Assembly: GCA_022730285.1 (NCBI GenBank)
Contig: DZCQ01000003.1
Coordinates: 10,486-74,485 of the forward strand
Source: Flavobacterium psychrophilum
Lineage (GTDB): Bacteria; Bacteroidota; Bacteroidia; Flavobacteriales; Flavobacteriaceae
DNA length: 64,000 nucleotides
Direction: 5' to 3'
Position numbers and translations under genes: made by a program. The notes under the pieces are model-generated. The model had not been told where the DNA came from. It ran no database searches and saw only the letters and a program-made list of their open reading frames with translations. Every line of letters begins with the position of its first letter. Position 1 is the stretch's first letter. Positions 53,690-61,720 of the stretch are shown piece by piece.

Positions 53690-53986
53690 ATGTCAAAATT
53701 TGGAGAGCTAATAAATGCCCAAGTACCCGTTTTAATAGATTTTTATACTGATTGGAATGATTCGTCACAATCTATGCACCCAGTAATTAAAGACGTAGCG
53801 GCAGCAATGGGAGACAAGGCTAAAATAATTAAAATTGATGTGGATAAAAACAAAGAGCTTGCCGAAGCACTTCGGATAAAAAGCTTGCCAACATTAATGA
53901 TTTACAAAAACGGACAAATGATTTGGAGACAAGCGGGAGAACAAGATGCTAATTCTATCATTAACTTAATTCAAGAACAAATTTAA
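53690..53986 (+). CDS. thioredoxin-fold protein lacking the active-site cysteines
   Basis: 98 residues of the thioredoxin fold: PVLIDFYTDWN, then SMHPVIKDVA, KIIKIDVDKNKELAEAL, the cis-proline segment SLPTLMIYKNGQ (P67) and a C-terminal helix. The redox CxxC of thioredoxin is replaced by N23-D24-S25-S26, and the whole protein has no cysteine, so it cannot do thiol exchange. Similar short proteins are conserved in flavobacteria under the name thioredoxin family protein. A role as binding or scaffold domain is plausible but unproven. It converges on the polysaccharide deacetylase, 12 bases away. Confidence 0.9.
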   Translation: MSKFGELINAQVPVLIDFYTDWNDSSQSMHPVIKDVAAAMGDKAKIIKIDVDKNKELAEALRIKSLPTLMIYKNGQMIWRQAGEQDANSIINLIQEQI

Positions 53987-53998
53987 ACTCGCTTTACT

Positions 53999-54637
53999 TT
54001 ACGAAAGCACTTTAAAAACAAAACCTCTTTCTTTTAAAATCTCTATAGCTTTAGGCAAAGTGTTTTTTAAGTTATGAAACGCTTTCTCACTATCATGAAA
54101 AACAATAATACTCCCTTGTTTTGTGTTTTTTATAACATTATTTAAACAATCTTCTGGAAATATTTTGTTGTCAAAATCTGCACTTAACACATCCCACATA
54201 ATTATTTTGTAGCCTAGTCGTCTAAGTTTTACAGATTGTTTTATTCCTATTTTTCCGTAAGGAGGTCTAAATACTTTTGTAGAAATGACATTAAATTTAT
54301 CTATTTGGATTGCACATTTTTGCACATTTTCTAAGTAAGTTTTTGTAGTGGTTTTCCAACCGTTTAAATGGTTATAGGTGTGATTTCCTACTGCATGTCC
54401 TTCCTGCAAAATCCGTTTATATGTGTCTGGAAATTTATTAATATTGTCTCCAATACAAAAAAAACTAGCTTTTACTTGGTAATTTTCTAGTGTATCTAAA
54501 ACCCAATTTGTAATTTCTGGAACTGGTCCATCATCAAAAGTTAAATATATATAATTTTCAGTATTGGGAATATCCCAAACCTGATTTTTAAATATTCTTT
54601 TTACAAATTTTGGTGTTTTTCTCCAATAAAAATTCAT
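53999..54637 (-). CDS. polysaccharide deacetylase (NodB domain)
   Basis: 212 residues of carbohydrate esterase family 4. YLTFDDGPVPEITNWVLDTL is motif 1, AVGNHTYNHLNGW is the metal-binding histidine motif, and RPPYGKIG is motif 3; IVFHDSEKA is near the end. Such enzymes deacetylate GlcNAc or MurNAc units of peptidoglycan or other polymers. I see only a weak N-terminal hydrophobic part, so the location is unclear. No partner genes are evident. Confidence 0.92.
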   Translation of the reverse strand: MNFYWRKTPKFVKRIFKNQVWDIPNTENYIYLTFDDGPVPEITNWVLDTLENYQVKASFFCIGDNINKFPDTYKRILQEGHAVGNHTYNHLNGWKTTTKTYLENVQKCAIQIDKFNVISTKVFRPPYGKIGIKQSVKLRRLGYKIIMWDVLSADFDNKIFPEDCLNNVIKNTKQGSIIVFHDSEKAFHNLKNTLPKAIEILKERGFVFKVLS

Positions 54638-54710
54638 AAAAACAAATATAGAAAAAATAGTTACAATAAATAGCCCTACAATTATTTACTGCAACTATTT
54701 TACAAACAAA

Positions 54711-55277
54711 CTAGTTTTTATAAAAAGTCAATTCACCCGAAACTGTTCCGTTGACTTTTAAATCGTCTGCATTAAACATTTCCGAAGCAGTAAGTACAAT
54801 GTTTTTAAAAACACACTTTGTTTCGTTACCGCTTTGAGTAAATTGTAGTGTTCCTTTTACATTTTCAGAACCCCAACTATTCATTTTATTATTTGGTAGT
54901 CCTTCGGCAAAACTTACAGCAACTTCGTCTTTCGGGCTTTTGCCTTCTGCGAGATAATCTTTTGCTTTTATTTTGTAAACTGTTCCACTTTCAGGAAAAT
55001 CTTCATTATTAAACGTGATTGTAAAAACTTTTGCTGGATTAGTTTTGTCTTTTACGGCAATAGTCAATTCGCCCATGGAAACTAAAACGCCACAAACTCC
55101 TTCTGCAATTAATGCTTTTCCGTTGCAAAGCAATGTTACTTTTCCGGAACCTTCTTGTGCAACAACTTCTGTGGTTTGTTTTCCTTGTTCAATTGCCTCG
55201 TTTATTGAAGTTTTTTCTTCTTTTTTGCATGAAAAAACAAAAAAAAGTGATAAAAGTGCTTTAAAATATATTAACAT
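54711..55277 (-). CDS. predicted lipoprotein of unknown function
   Basis: 188 residues with a short lipoprotein signal and the lipobox FVFSC (cysteine near residue 17), then charged KKEEKTS and a beta-rich domain ending GTVSGELTFYKN. I do not recognise the family. The first five or six residues (MLIYFK) lie on the antisense of the sensor-kinase frame at 55258-55277, and the signal peptide holds only one lysine. The natural start of this gene may therefore be lost and replaced by sequence from the kinase gene. Whether it is still expressed is unclear. Confidence 0.65.
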   Translation of the reverse strand: MLIYFKALLSLFFVFSCKKEEKTSINEAIEQGKQTTEVVAQEGSGKVTLLCNGKALIAEGVCGVLVSMGELTIAVKDKTNPAKVFTITFNNEDFPESGTVYKIKAKDYLAEGKSPKDEVAVSFAEGLPNNKMNSWGSENVKGTLQFTQSGNETKCVFKNIVLTASEMFNADDLKVNGTVSGELTFYKN

Positions 55278-55314
55278 TGCACGAAATCTAGCTCCTAAAT
55301 ATGCTAATAAATAT

Positions 55315-56451
55315 ATGCAAGGTAGTATTGATTATATGAGTGGAGAAGTATATCTTGCATTAAAAGACTATAAAAGAGCTTTAATTTATTTAAAAAAAGC
55401 TGAGCCAATTGCCAAAGAGGAAGACCCACAAGCTTATAGTTGGGTGCAAAATGCACTTTCAAAATCCTATGCTGCACTTGGAAAATGGGATTTAGCATAT
55501 AAATATAAAAATGAATACTCCACTCTATCTGACACATTACATAATGAAGTTGCTAAGAAGAATTTAGCTGAAATGGAAGCTAAATATCAAAACAACGTAA
55601 AAAAACAAGAAATACAAAATAAAAGTCTTCAATTAGATACAGCTAACAAACAAAAACAGTACTTCATTTCCGGACTATTACTTTTGGCAATAATTGGAGG
55701 CTTACTTTTTTATCAAAACAGAAACAGAAAAAAAACAAATGAAAAATTACAGCTTTTAAACCAAAATTTAGATGTTAAAAATTCTGAATTAGACCAAGCC
55801 AACAAGGCCAAAACAAGATTTTTTAGTATCTTAAATCATGATTTAAGAAGTCCAGTAGCGAACTTGGTTTTCTTTTTACAACTTCAAAAAGAAAGCCCAG
55901 AAATGCTAGATGAAGAAAGTACCAAACGCATGCAAGATAAAACTATGGCTGGAGCCGAAAACTTGCTAAACTCAATGGAAGATATTTTGCAATGGAGCAA
56001 AAGCCAAATGGAAAATTTCAAACCACAGCCGAAAGTTATTGCTATTAGTACTTTATTTGAAGAAATAAAAAATCATTTTTCTAGTGAAGAAAAAGTAAAA
56101 ATAGTATTTGAGAATTTATCTAATATTGAAATAAATACCGACGAAAATTACCTCAAAACCATCATCCGGAATTTAACCGGAAATGCCATAAAAGCTTTAA
56201 TTGATATAAAAAATCCAACCATCATTTGGAAAGCCTGGCAGTCTGAACATAAAACTTTTTTATCCATTACCGATAATGGAAAAGGAGCGTCAGATGAGCA
56301 ATTCAAAGCCTTATACGACGACAAAGAAGTAGTCGGAATTAAAATAGGTTTGGGTTTACACTTGATTCGAGATTTAGCAAAAGCTATTGATTGTGAGGTT
56401 TCTGTAAATTCTAGGATTGGTCAAGGAACTACTTTTATCCTAAAATTATAG
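55315..56451 (+). CDS. N-terminally truncated TPR sensor histidine kinase
   Basis: The frame is open from 55015, but the first 80 codons read antisense to the lipoprotein gene. From about 55255 (SALKYINIARNLAP) it is the end of a TPR sensor, with one full TPR, a coiled coil, a membrane helix (YFISGLLLLAIIGGLLFY) and a complete kinase core: H-box RFFSILNHDLRSPVAN with the phosphorylated histidine at 55837-55839, N-box LTGNAIKAL, ITDNGKGASDEQF and GIKIGLGLHLI. The signal peptide and first TPRs are missing. The first usable ATG is 55315 (378 residues), giving a protein without an export signal. No response regulator lies beside it. It may be a broken gene. Confidence 0.75.
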   Translation: MQGSIDYMSGEVYLALKDYKRALIYLKKAEPIAKEEDPQAYSWVQNALSKSYAALGKWDLAYKYKNEYSTLSDTLHNEVAKKNLAEMEAKYQNNVKKQEIQNKSLQLDTANKQKQYFISGLLLLAIIGGLLFYQNRNRKKTNEKLQLLNQNLDVKNSELDQANKAKTRFFSILNHDLRSPVANLVFFLQLQKESPEMLDEESTKRMQDKTMAGAENLLNSMEDILQWSKSQMENFKPQPKVIAISTLFEEIKNHFSSEEKVKIVFENLSNIEINTDENYLKTIIRNLTGNAIKALIDIKNPTIIWKAWQSEHKTFLSITDNGKGASDEQFKALYDDKEVVGIKIGLGLHLIRDLAKAIDCEVSVNSRIGQGTTFILKL

Positions 56452-56488
56452 GTTATCTTTAAAAAAAATTAGACATTAACACTTAAAA

Positions 56489-59400
56489 TCAAACCATCTC
56501 TATCAGATGAAGTGCTTTTTTTATTGTTCGCACTTCTTCAAAAGTTAATAATAATCGTAAACCATTCTTTGTTTCTTTTTCTTTCATTTTGCATAAATTT
56601 GGATTTTTTTGTACAAATTGAAGCACTTTGTGAAATGTGTCAGATTGGTAATAACTACTTTGCTGATCTGAAACAAAATACAATACCATTTTGTGTTGCT
56701 TTAAAACCAATTTTTCTATTCCTAAACGAGTCGCAATCCATTTTATCCGGACGCTATCCAGTAGCGAAACAACCTGTTTTGGTAAAGTACCGAATCTATC
56801 TTTAATTTGATTTTCAAATAATTGCAATTCCGATTCGTTTTTAACATCCGCGAGTAAATTATACAAAGACAACCTTTCGTTTACATTGTTTATATACTCA
56901 TCAGGAAACAGAAGTTCAAAATCTGAATCTATTTGTAGTTCCTTTACATATATTTTTTCTGTTAAGCATTCGGAATCTTCATACAATTCGGCAAATTCAT
57001 TTTCTTTTAATTCTTCAATAGCTTCGTTCATTATTTTTTGATAGGTTTCAAAGCCAATTTCGTTTATAAAACCACTTTGCTCTCCTCCTAGCAAATCTCC
57101 TGCTCCTCTAATTTCTAAATCCTTCATAGCGATGTTAAAACCACTTCCTAACTCTGAAAACTGCTCTAGTGCTTGCATTCTTTTTCTTGCCTCTTCTGTC
57201 ATAGCAGAATAGGGTGGCGCTATAAAATAGCAAAATGCTTTTTTGTTACTCCTACCTACTCTTCCTCGCATTTGATGCAAATCTGACAATCCAAAATGAT
57301 TTGCATTATTAATAAAAATGGTATTTGCATTTGGAACATCTAAACCGCTTTCTATAATAGTTGTTGCTACCAAAACATCAAATTCTCCTTCCATAAAGGA
57401 CAGCATTACCTCTTCTAATTTTTTTCCATCAAGTTGCCCATGACCAATTCCTACCTTTGCATTTGGAACTAGTCGTTGAATCATTCCAGCTATTTCTTTA
57501 ATATTTTCTATTCGGTTATTTATAAAAAACACCTGCCCACCTCTTTCAATTTCATAAGAAATGGCATCTCTAATTATTTCTTCCTTAAATCCCACTATTT
57601 GTGTTTCTATTGGATATCTATTTGGAGGAGGAGTTGCAATTATAGACAAATCTCTTGCTGCCATTAAGGAAAACTGAAGAGTTCTAGGGATTGGGGTAGC
57701 GGTTAGAGTCAAGGTATCTATATTTTTAGCGATTGTTTTTAGTTTGTCTTTTACATTTACGCCAAATTTCTGTTCCTCATCTACAATAAGCAATCCTAAA
57801 TCTTTAAAAGCTACATTTTTGTTTACTAATTGATGTGTTCCTATAATAATATCGAGTTTTCCTAATTCTAAATCTTTTAAAATTTCAGATTTTTGCTTTG
57901 CGGATCTAAATCGGTTTAAATAATTTATAGTGACCGGCATTTCTTTTAATCGCTCTTTAAAAGTTCGATAATGTTGGTATGCCAAAATGGTAGTTGGCAC
58001 AAGAATTGCAACTTGTTTTCCGTTGTCAACTGCTTTAAATGCTGCTCTTATCGCAACTTCTGTTTTACCAAAGCCTACATCGCCACAAACTAGTCTGTCC
58101 ATTGGCCTGTCGCTTTCCATGTCATTTTTTACATCTTGTGTAGATTTAAGTTGGTCTGGTGTATCTTCATAAATAAAAGAGCTTTCTAATTCAAGTTGTA
58201 AATAACTATCTGGTGCAAAAGCAAACCCCTTTTCGGTTCGCCTTTTTGCATATAACTGAATTAAATTAAAAGCGATGTGCTTTACTCTAGCCTTGGTTTT
58301 TGCTTTTAATATTTTCCAGGAACCAGAACCTAATTTGTATATTTTGGGAGGTGCTCCATCTTTCCCGCTATATTTTGCAATTTTATGTAATGAATGGATG
58401 CTTACATACACAATGTCATTGTCTGCATATACTAATTTTATAGCTTCTTGTGTATTTCCTTCTACTTGAATTTTTTGTAACCCTCCAAATTTCCCTATTC
58501 CGTGATCTATGTGCGTTACATAATCACCTACGGTTAAAGATGTCAACTCTTTAAGGGTGATAGTTTGCTTTTTTGAATAGTTGTTTTTGATGATAAATTT
58601 ATGGTATCTTTCAAAAATTTGATGGTCGGTATAACATGCCATTTTATTTTCGGTATCTACAAATCCTTGGTACAAAGGCATGACTACTGTTTTGTATTGC
58701 TGGGTCAAATTTTCATGTTTTTCTTGATCTAGACTTTCAAAAATAGCATGGAAACGTTTGGCTTGTTGCTCGTTACTACAAAATAAGTAATTAGTAATTT
58801 TCTTTTGGTAATTTTCTTTTAAGTTTTGCAATAGCAAATCAAATTGCTTGTTAAAAGAAGGTTGTGGTTGGATAAAAAACTCAAAGGTTTCGGTTGGTTT
58901 AAAAAATGGTTTTGTCGAAAATTCTATCACCGAAAAAGAATTGAGTTGTTTTAAAAACAATTTGGAACTTAAAAATAATTCTTCGGGAGTTGCACGGTTT
59001 ATGACAGAAGATAGTTTTAAAAAGCTCTCTTCGGCTTTGCTAAATAATTTATCTAATTGTGTGATTGCAAGTTCTGTGTTTTGGGATAAAACTACTGTTT
59101 TTGGGCTAATATATTCTAAAAAGCTCTCTCTTATCGTGCCTCCATTTAAAGAATCTGACAATTTATCTTCTAAATTTGGAATAATCGTTATTTTCTGTTT
59201 CTTTTCGACAGAAAGTTGTGTTACAACATCAAAAGTTCGAATGCTATCTATCTCATTTCCAAAAAATTCTATTCGATAAGGGAAATCGTTCGAAAAAGAA
59301 AATACATCTAAAATACCACCACGAACGGAAAACTCGCCAGGTTCGCTAATAAAATCGACTCTCTTAAACTGAAACTCAAACAATATTTCGTTTATAAAAT

Positions 59401-59857
59401 CGATAGACACCTTGTCTTGTACTGAGATGGTAAGCGTATTTTTTTCTAATTCTTTTTTGGTTACTACTTTTTCAAAAACAGCTTCAGGATAAGAAACGAT
59501 AATTATCGGTTTTTTACGTGAATTAATTCTGTTTAAAACCTCGGAACGGAGTAGAATATTTGCATTCTCTACTTCTTCTATTTGGTATGGTCTTCGGTAG
59601 GAACTTGGATAAAACAAAACTTTTTCGGCACCAACCAATTGCTCCAAGTCATTCAAAATATAGGCTGCTTCTTCTTTTTCAGAACATAAAAGCAAGAATG
59701 AATTTTCAGTTTTAATAAACAAAGAATCAATGGTAAATGAAATTGCAGAACCTAATAATCCTTTTAAATGTATTTTATTATCTCCGCCGATGGCAGTAAA
59801 AATATTATTAATTTTAGAATTATTTGTGTTTATTTGTAGTGTGTTTTGCGTGCTCAA
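56489..59857 (-). CDS. mfd: transcription-repair coupling factor
   Basis: About 1122 residues. The UvrB-like N-terminal part has FYPSSYRRPYQIEEVENANIL, the RNA-polymerase interaction domain is near LTVGDYVTHIDHGIGKF, and the RecG-like helicase has GDVGFGKTEVAIRAAF, DEEQKFGV and ATTIIESGLDVPNANT, MRGRVGRS. It frees RNA polymerase stalled at lesions and recruits UvrA. The frame opens at a TTG at 59899, but a TATATTTG promoter element at 59874-59881 lies inside that extension, so I place the start at the in-frame TTG 59857 (LSTQNTLQ). No ATG is near. Confidence 0.93.
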   Translation of the reverse strand: MSTQNTLQINTNNSKINNIFTAIGGDNKIHLKGLLGSAISFTIDSLFIKTENSFLLLCSEKEEAAYILNDLEQLVGAEKVLFYPSSYRRPYQIEEVENANILLRSEVLNRINSRKKPIIIVSYPEAVFEKVVTKKELEKNTLTISVQDKVSIDFINEILFEFQFKRVDFISEPGEFSVRGGILDVFSFSNDFPYRIEFFGNEIDSIRTFDVVTQLSVEKKQKITIIPNLEDKLSDSLNGGTIRESFLEYISPKTVVLSQNTELAITQLDKLFSKAEESFLKLSSVINRATPEELFLSSKLFLKQLNSFSVIEFSTKPFFKPTETFEFFIQPQPSFNKQFDLLLQNLKENYQKKITNYLFCSNEQQAKRFHAIFESLDQEKHENLTQQYKTVVMPLYQGFVDTENKMACYTDHQIFERYHKFIIKNNYSKKQTITLKELTSLTVGDYVTHIDHGIGKFGGLQKIQVEGNTQEAIKLVYADNDIVYVSIHSLHKIAKYSGKDGAPPKIYKLGSGSWKILKAKTKARVKHIAFNLIQLYAKRRTEKGFAFAPDSYLQLELESSFIYEDTPDQLKSTQDVKNDMESDRPMDRLVCGDVGFGKTEVAIRAAFKAVDNGKQVAILVPTTILAYQHYRTFKERLKEMPVTINYLNRFRSAKQKSEILKDLELGKLDIIIGTHQLVNKNVAFKDLGLLIVDEEQKFGVNVKDKLKTIAKNIDTLTLTATPIPRTLQFSLMAARDLSIIATPPPNRYPIETQIVGFKEEIIRDAISYEIERGGQVFFINNRIENIKEIAGMIQRLVPNAKVGIGHGQLDGKKLEEVMLSFMEGEFDVLVATTIIESGLDVPNANTIFINNANHFGLSDLHQMRGRVGRSNKKAFCYFIAPPYSAMTEEARKRMQALEQFSELGSGFNIAMKDLEIRGAGDLLGGEQSGFINEIGFETYQKIMNEAIEELKENEFAELYEDSECLTEKIYVKELQIDSDFELLFPDEYINNVNERLSLYNLLADVKNESELQLFENQIKDRFGTLPKQVVSLLDSVRIKWIATRLGIEKLVLKQHKMVLYFVSDQQSSYYQSDTFHKVLQFVQKNPNLCKMKEKETKNGLRLLLTFEEVRTIKKALHLIEMV

Positions 59858-59873
59858 AAGTTTATTTTTTATG

Positions 59874-59881
59874 CAAATATA
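59874..59881 (-). promoter_or_regulatory. -7 element before mfd
   Basis: The minus strand reads TATATTTG, an exact TAnnTTTG match, with transcription expected near 59869. This decides for the inner TTG start. Confidence 0.6.
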
Positions 59882-60030
59882 GTGGGACTTTTTTTGCAAA
59901 AAAAGTCCTTTATAGAAATATTCGTTTTGTGTGATTAAAATAGCAACTATTTTATAAGCTATAAATTATTACCAAAAGATTTTAACGAGAAAACTTCTTT
60001 TTAGACTCTTTTTTAAAAACATTTTTTAAA

Positions 60031-60648
60031 TTGAAAAAAATTCTACCTCTTTTCTCCTATTTGTTCCACCCATTGTTTATTCCTATAATGGTTGTATTTG
60101 TGTATTTTTGGTTTAAAAACCACCTATTTTTTAGCCCTGATATGCTTTCTTATTTAATAGAAGTTTTTTGGATTACTATTTTTATTCCCCTAGTAGTTTT
60201 ATTCTTTTTGTTATTTTTAAAAAAAATAGATTCCGTTATGATAGGGAATGTTTCTCAAAGAAAAATTCCTTTGTATTTACAAATTTTCCTTTTAGGAATA
60301 ACAACTGCAATTACTATAACATTCTATCCTGTTTCTTCCTTGTATTTCAGTTTTTTAGCAAGCATAATTAGTAGTATTTTAGCCTTGATTTTAGTATATT
60401 TTAATATAAAAGCAAGCTTACACATGCTCGGAATGGCATCGTTATTAGCATTTAGTATAATAAATTCCTTGTATTTCTTTGATGATTCTCTTTGGATTAT
60501 AGTTCTCATTTTTCTTTCCACCATTCTCGTTGCTATTTCCAGATGGTTTATGAAGGCACATACAATTCAGGAATTAATTATCGGATTTTTTCTAGGAGCG
60601 GTTCCACAAATAATAACATTAAATTATTGGTTCGAGAAAAGTATTTAA
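60031..60648 (+). CDS. PAP2-like membrane protein with altered motifs
   Basis: 205 residues with about six membrane helices, starting with TTG at 60031. The end ISRWFMKAHTIQELIIGFFLG looks like PAP2 motif 3 (SR-x-x-x-x-x-H-x-x-x-D) with glutamate where aspartate is usual, and SLHMLGMAS is at the place of motif 2 (SGH) without the glycine. Motif 1 is not seen. It may be a PAP2 relative with a changed or lost activity. Similar membrane proteins occur in flavobacteria without an assigned role. Confidence 0.7.
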   Translation: MKKILPLFSYLFHPLFIPIMVVFVYFWFKNHLFFSPDMLSYLIEVFWITIFIPLVVLFFLLFLKKIDSVMIGNVSQRKIPLYLQIFLLGITTAITITFYPVSSLYFSFLASIISSILALILVYFNIKASLHMLGMASLLAFSIINSLYFFDDSLWIIVLIFLSTILVAISRWFMKAHTIQELIIGFFLGAVPQIITLNYWFEKSI

Positions 60649-60692
60649 TTAACAGTTTTTTTGTAACCAATTATTGGATATTCTAAAATCTA

Positions 60693-60724
60693 TTTTAAAA
60701 ACTCAAACTTATAAACTATCTTTG
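60693..60724 (+). promoter_or_regulatory. promoter of the PfkB kinase gene
   Basis: TATCTTTG (60717-60724) is an exact -7 match; TTTT (60693-60696) stands at 20 bases upstream. The ATG is at 60748. Confidence 0.6.
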
Positions 60725-60747
60725 CCCTTTAATTTTATAAAATTACA

Positions 60748-61671
60748 ATGAACAAACTTTTAATTGTTGGAACAGTTGCTTTTGATGCAATTGAAACTCC
60801 TTTTGGAAAAACGGATAAAATTTTAGGGGGAGCTGCAACATATATTGCGATGGCGGCATCTCATTTTAATATCAAATCTGGAATTGTTTCTGTTGTTGGA
60901 GAAGATTTTCCACAAGAACATTTAGATTTATTAAAATCAAAAAACATAGACATTTCTGGTATTGAAATTGTAAAAGGAGGAAAAACGTTTTTTTGGAGTG
61001 GAAAATACCATAATGATTTAAATTCACGGGATACTTTAATTACCGAATTAAATGTTTTAGCAGATTTTAATCCAGTGGTTCCTCAAGATTTTAAAAATGC
61101 TGCTGTTGTAATGCTTGGAAACTTGCATCCTTTAGTACAAAGTTCCGTTTTAGATCAAATGACATCTAATCCAAAATTAGTAGTTCTTGACACAATGAAT
61201 TTCTGGATGGATTGTGCATTGCCAGAATTATTAGACGTTATAAAACGTGTAGATGTTATCACAATTAACGATGAAGAGGCACGTCAATTATCAGGAGAAT
61301 ATTCTTTGGTGAAAGCGGCAGCGAAAATTCATGCAATGGGTCCAAAATATGTTGTGATTAAAAAAGGAGAACACGGAGCATTGTTATTTAACGATAAAAA
61401 TGTGTTTTTTGCACCAGCACTACCATTAGAAGAAGTTTTTGACCCTACAGGTGCGGGAGATACATTTGCTGGTGGATTTTCGGGTTATTTGGCTCAATCC
61501 GAAAAGATTTCCTTTAACAATATGAAAAATGCAATTATACAAGGCTCCAATTTAGCATCATTTTGCGTTGAAAAATTTGGAACTGAAAGAATGGAAAATT
61601 TACAAAAAGAAGAAGTGCAAGAAAGATTAAAACAATTCAAATTGCTAACACAATTTGATATAGAACTATAA
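60748..61671 (+). CDS. PfkB-family sugar kinase
   Basis: 307 residues of the ribokinase family. GGAATYIAMAASHF is the N-terminal substrate loop and DPTGAGDTFAGGFSGYL the C-terminal signature, with catalytic base D238. Substrate may be a sugar or nucleoside and cannot be named. It ends at a perfect palindromic terminator and is followed by the PurF-like gene in the same direction. Confidence 0.92.
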   Translation: MNKLLIVGTVAFDAIETPFGKTDKILGGAATYIAMAASHFNIKSGIVSVVGEDFPQEHLDLLKSKNIDISGIEIVKGGKTFFWSGKYHNDLNSRDTLITELNVLADFNPVVPQDFKNAAVVMLGNLHPLVQSSVLDQMTSNPKLVVLDTMNFWMDCALPELLDVIKRVDVITINDEEARQLSGEYSLVKAAAKIHAMGPKYVVIKKGEHGALLFNDKNVFFAPALPLEEVFDPTGAGDTFAGGFSGYLAQSEKISFNNMKNAIIQGSNLASFCVEKFGTERMENLQKEEVQERLKQFKLLTQFDIEL

Positions 61672-61677
61672 TAACTT

Positions 61678-61706
61678 ATGCCTCGAAATTTCGAGGCATT
61701 TTTTTA
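61678..61706 (+). terminator. terminator after the PfkB kinase gene
   Basis: ATGCCTCGAAA and TTTCGAGGCAT (61678-61699) form a perfect palindrome followed by a run of T. The PurF-like gene starts only 15 bases after it, so it may be partly read through. Confidence 0.9.
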
Positions 61707-61720
61707 AAACAACACATAAC

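Noticed and set aside
55015..55254. N-terminal 80 codons of the kinase frame
   Set aside because: They read antisense to the lipoprotein gene and show no sensor, TPR or signal features, so they are chance open frame.
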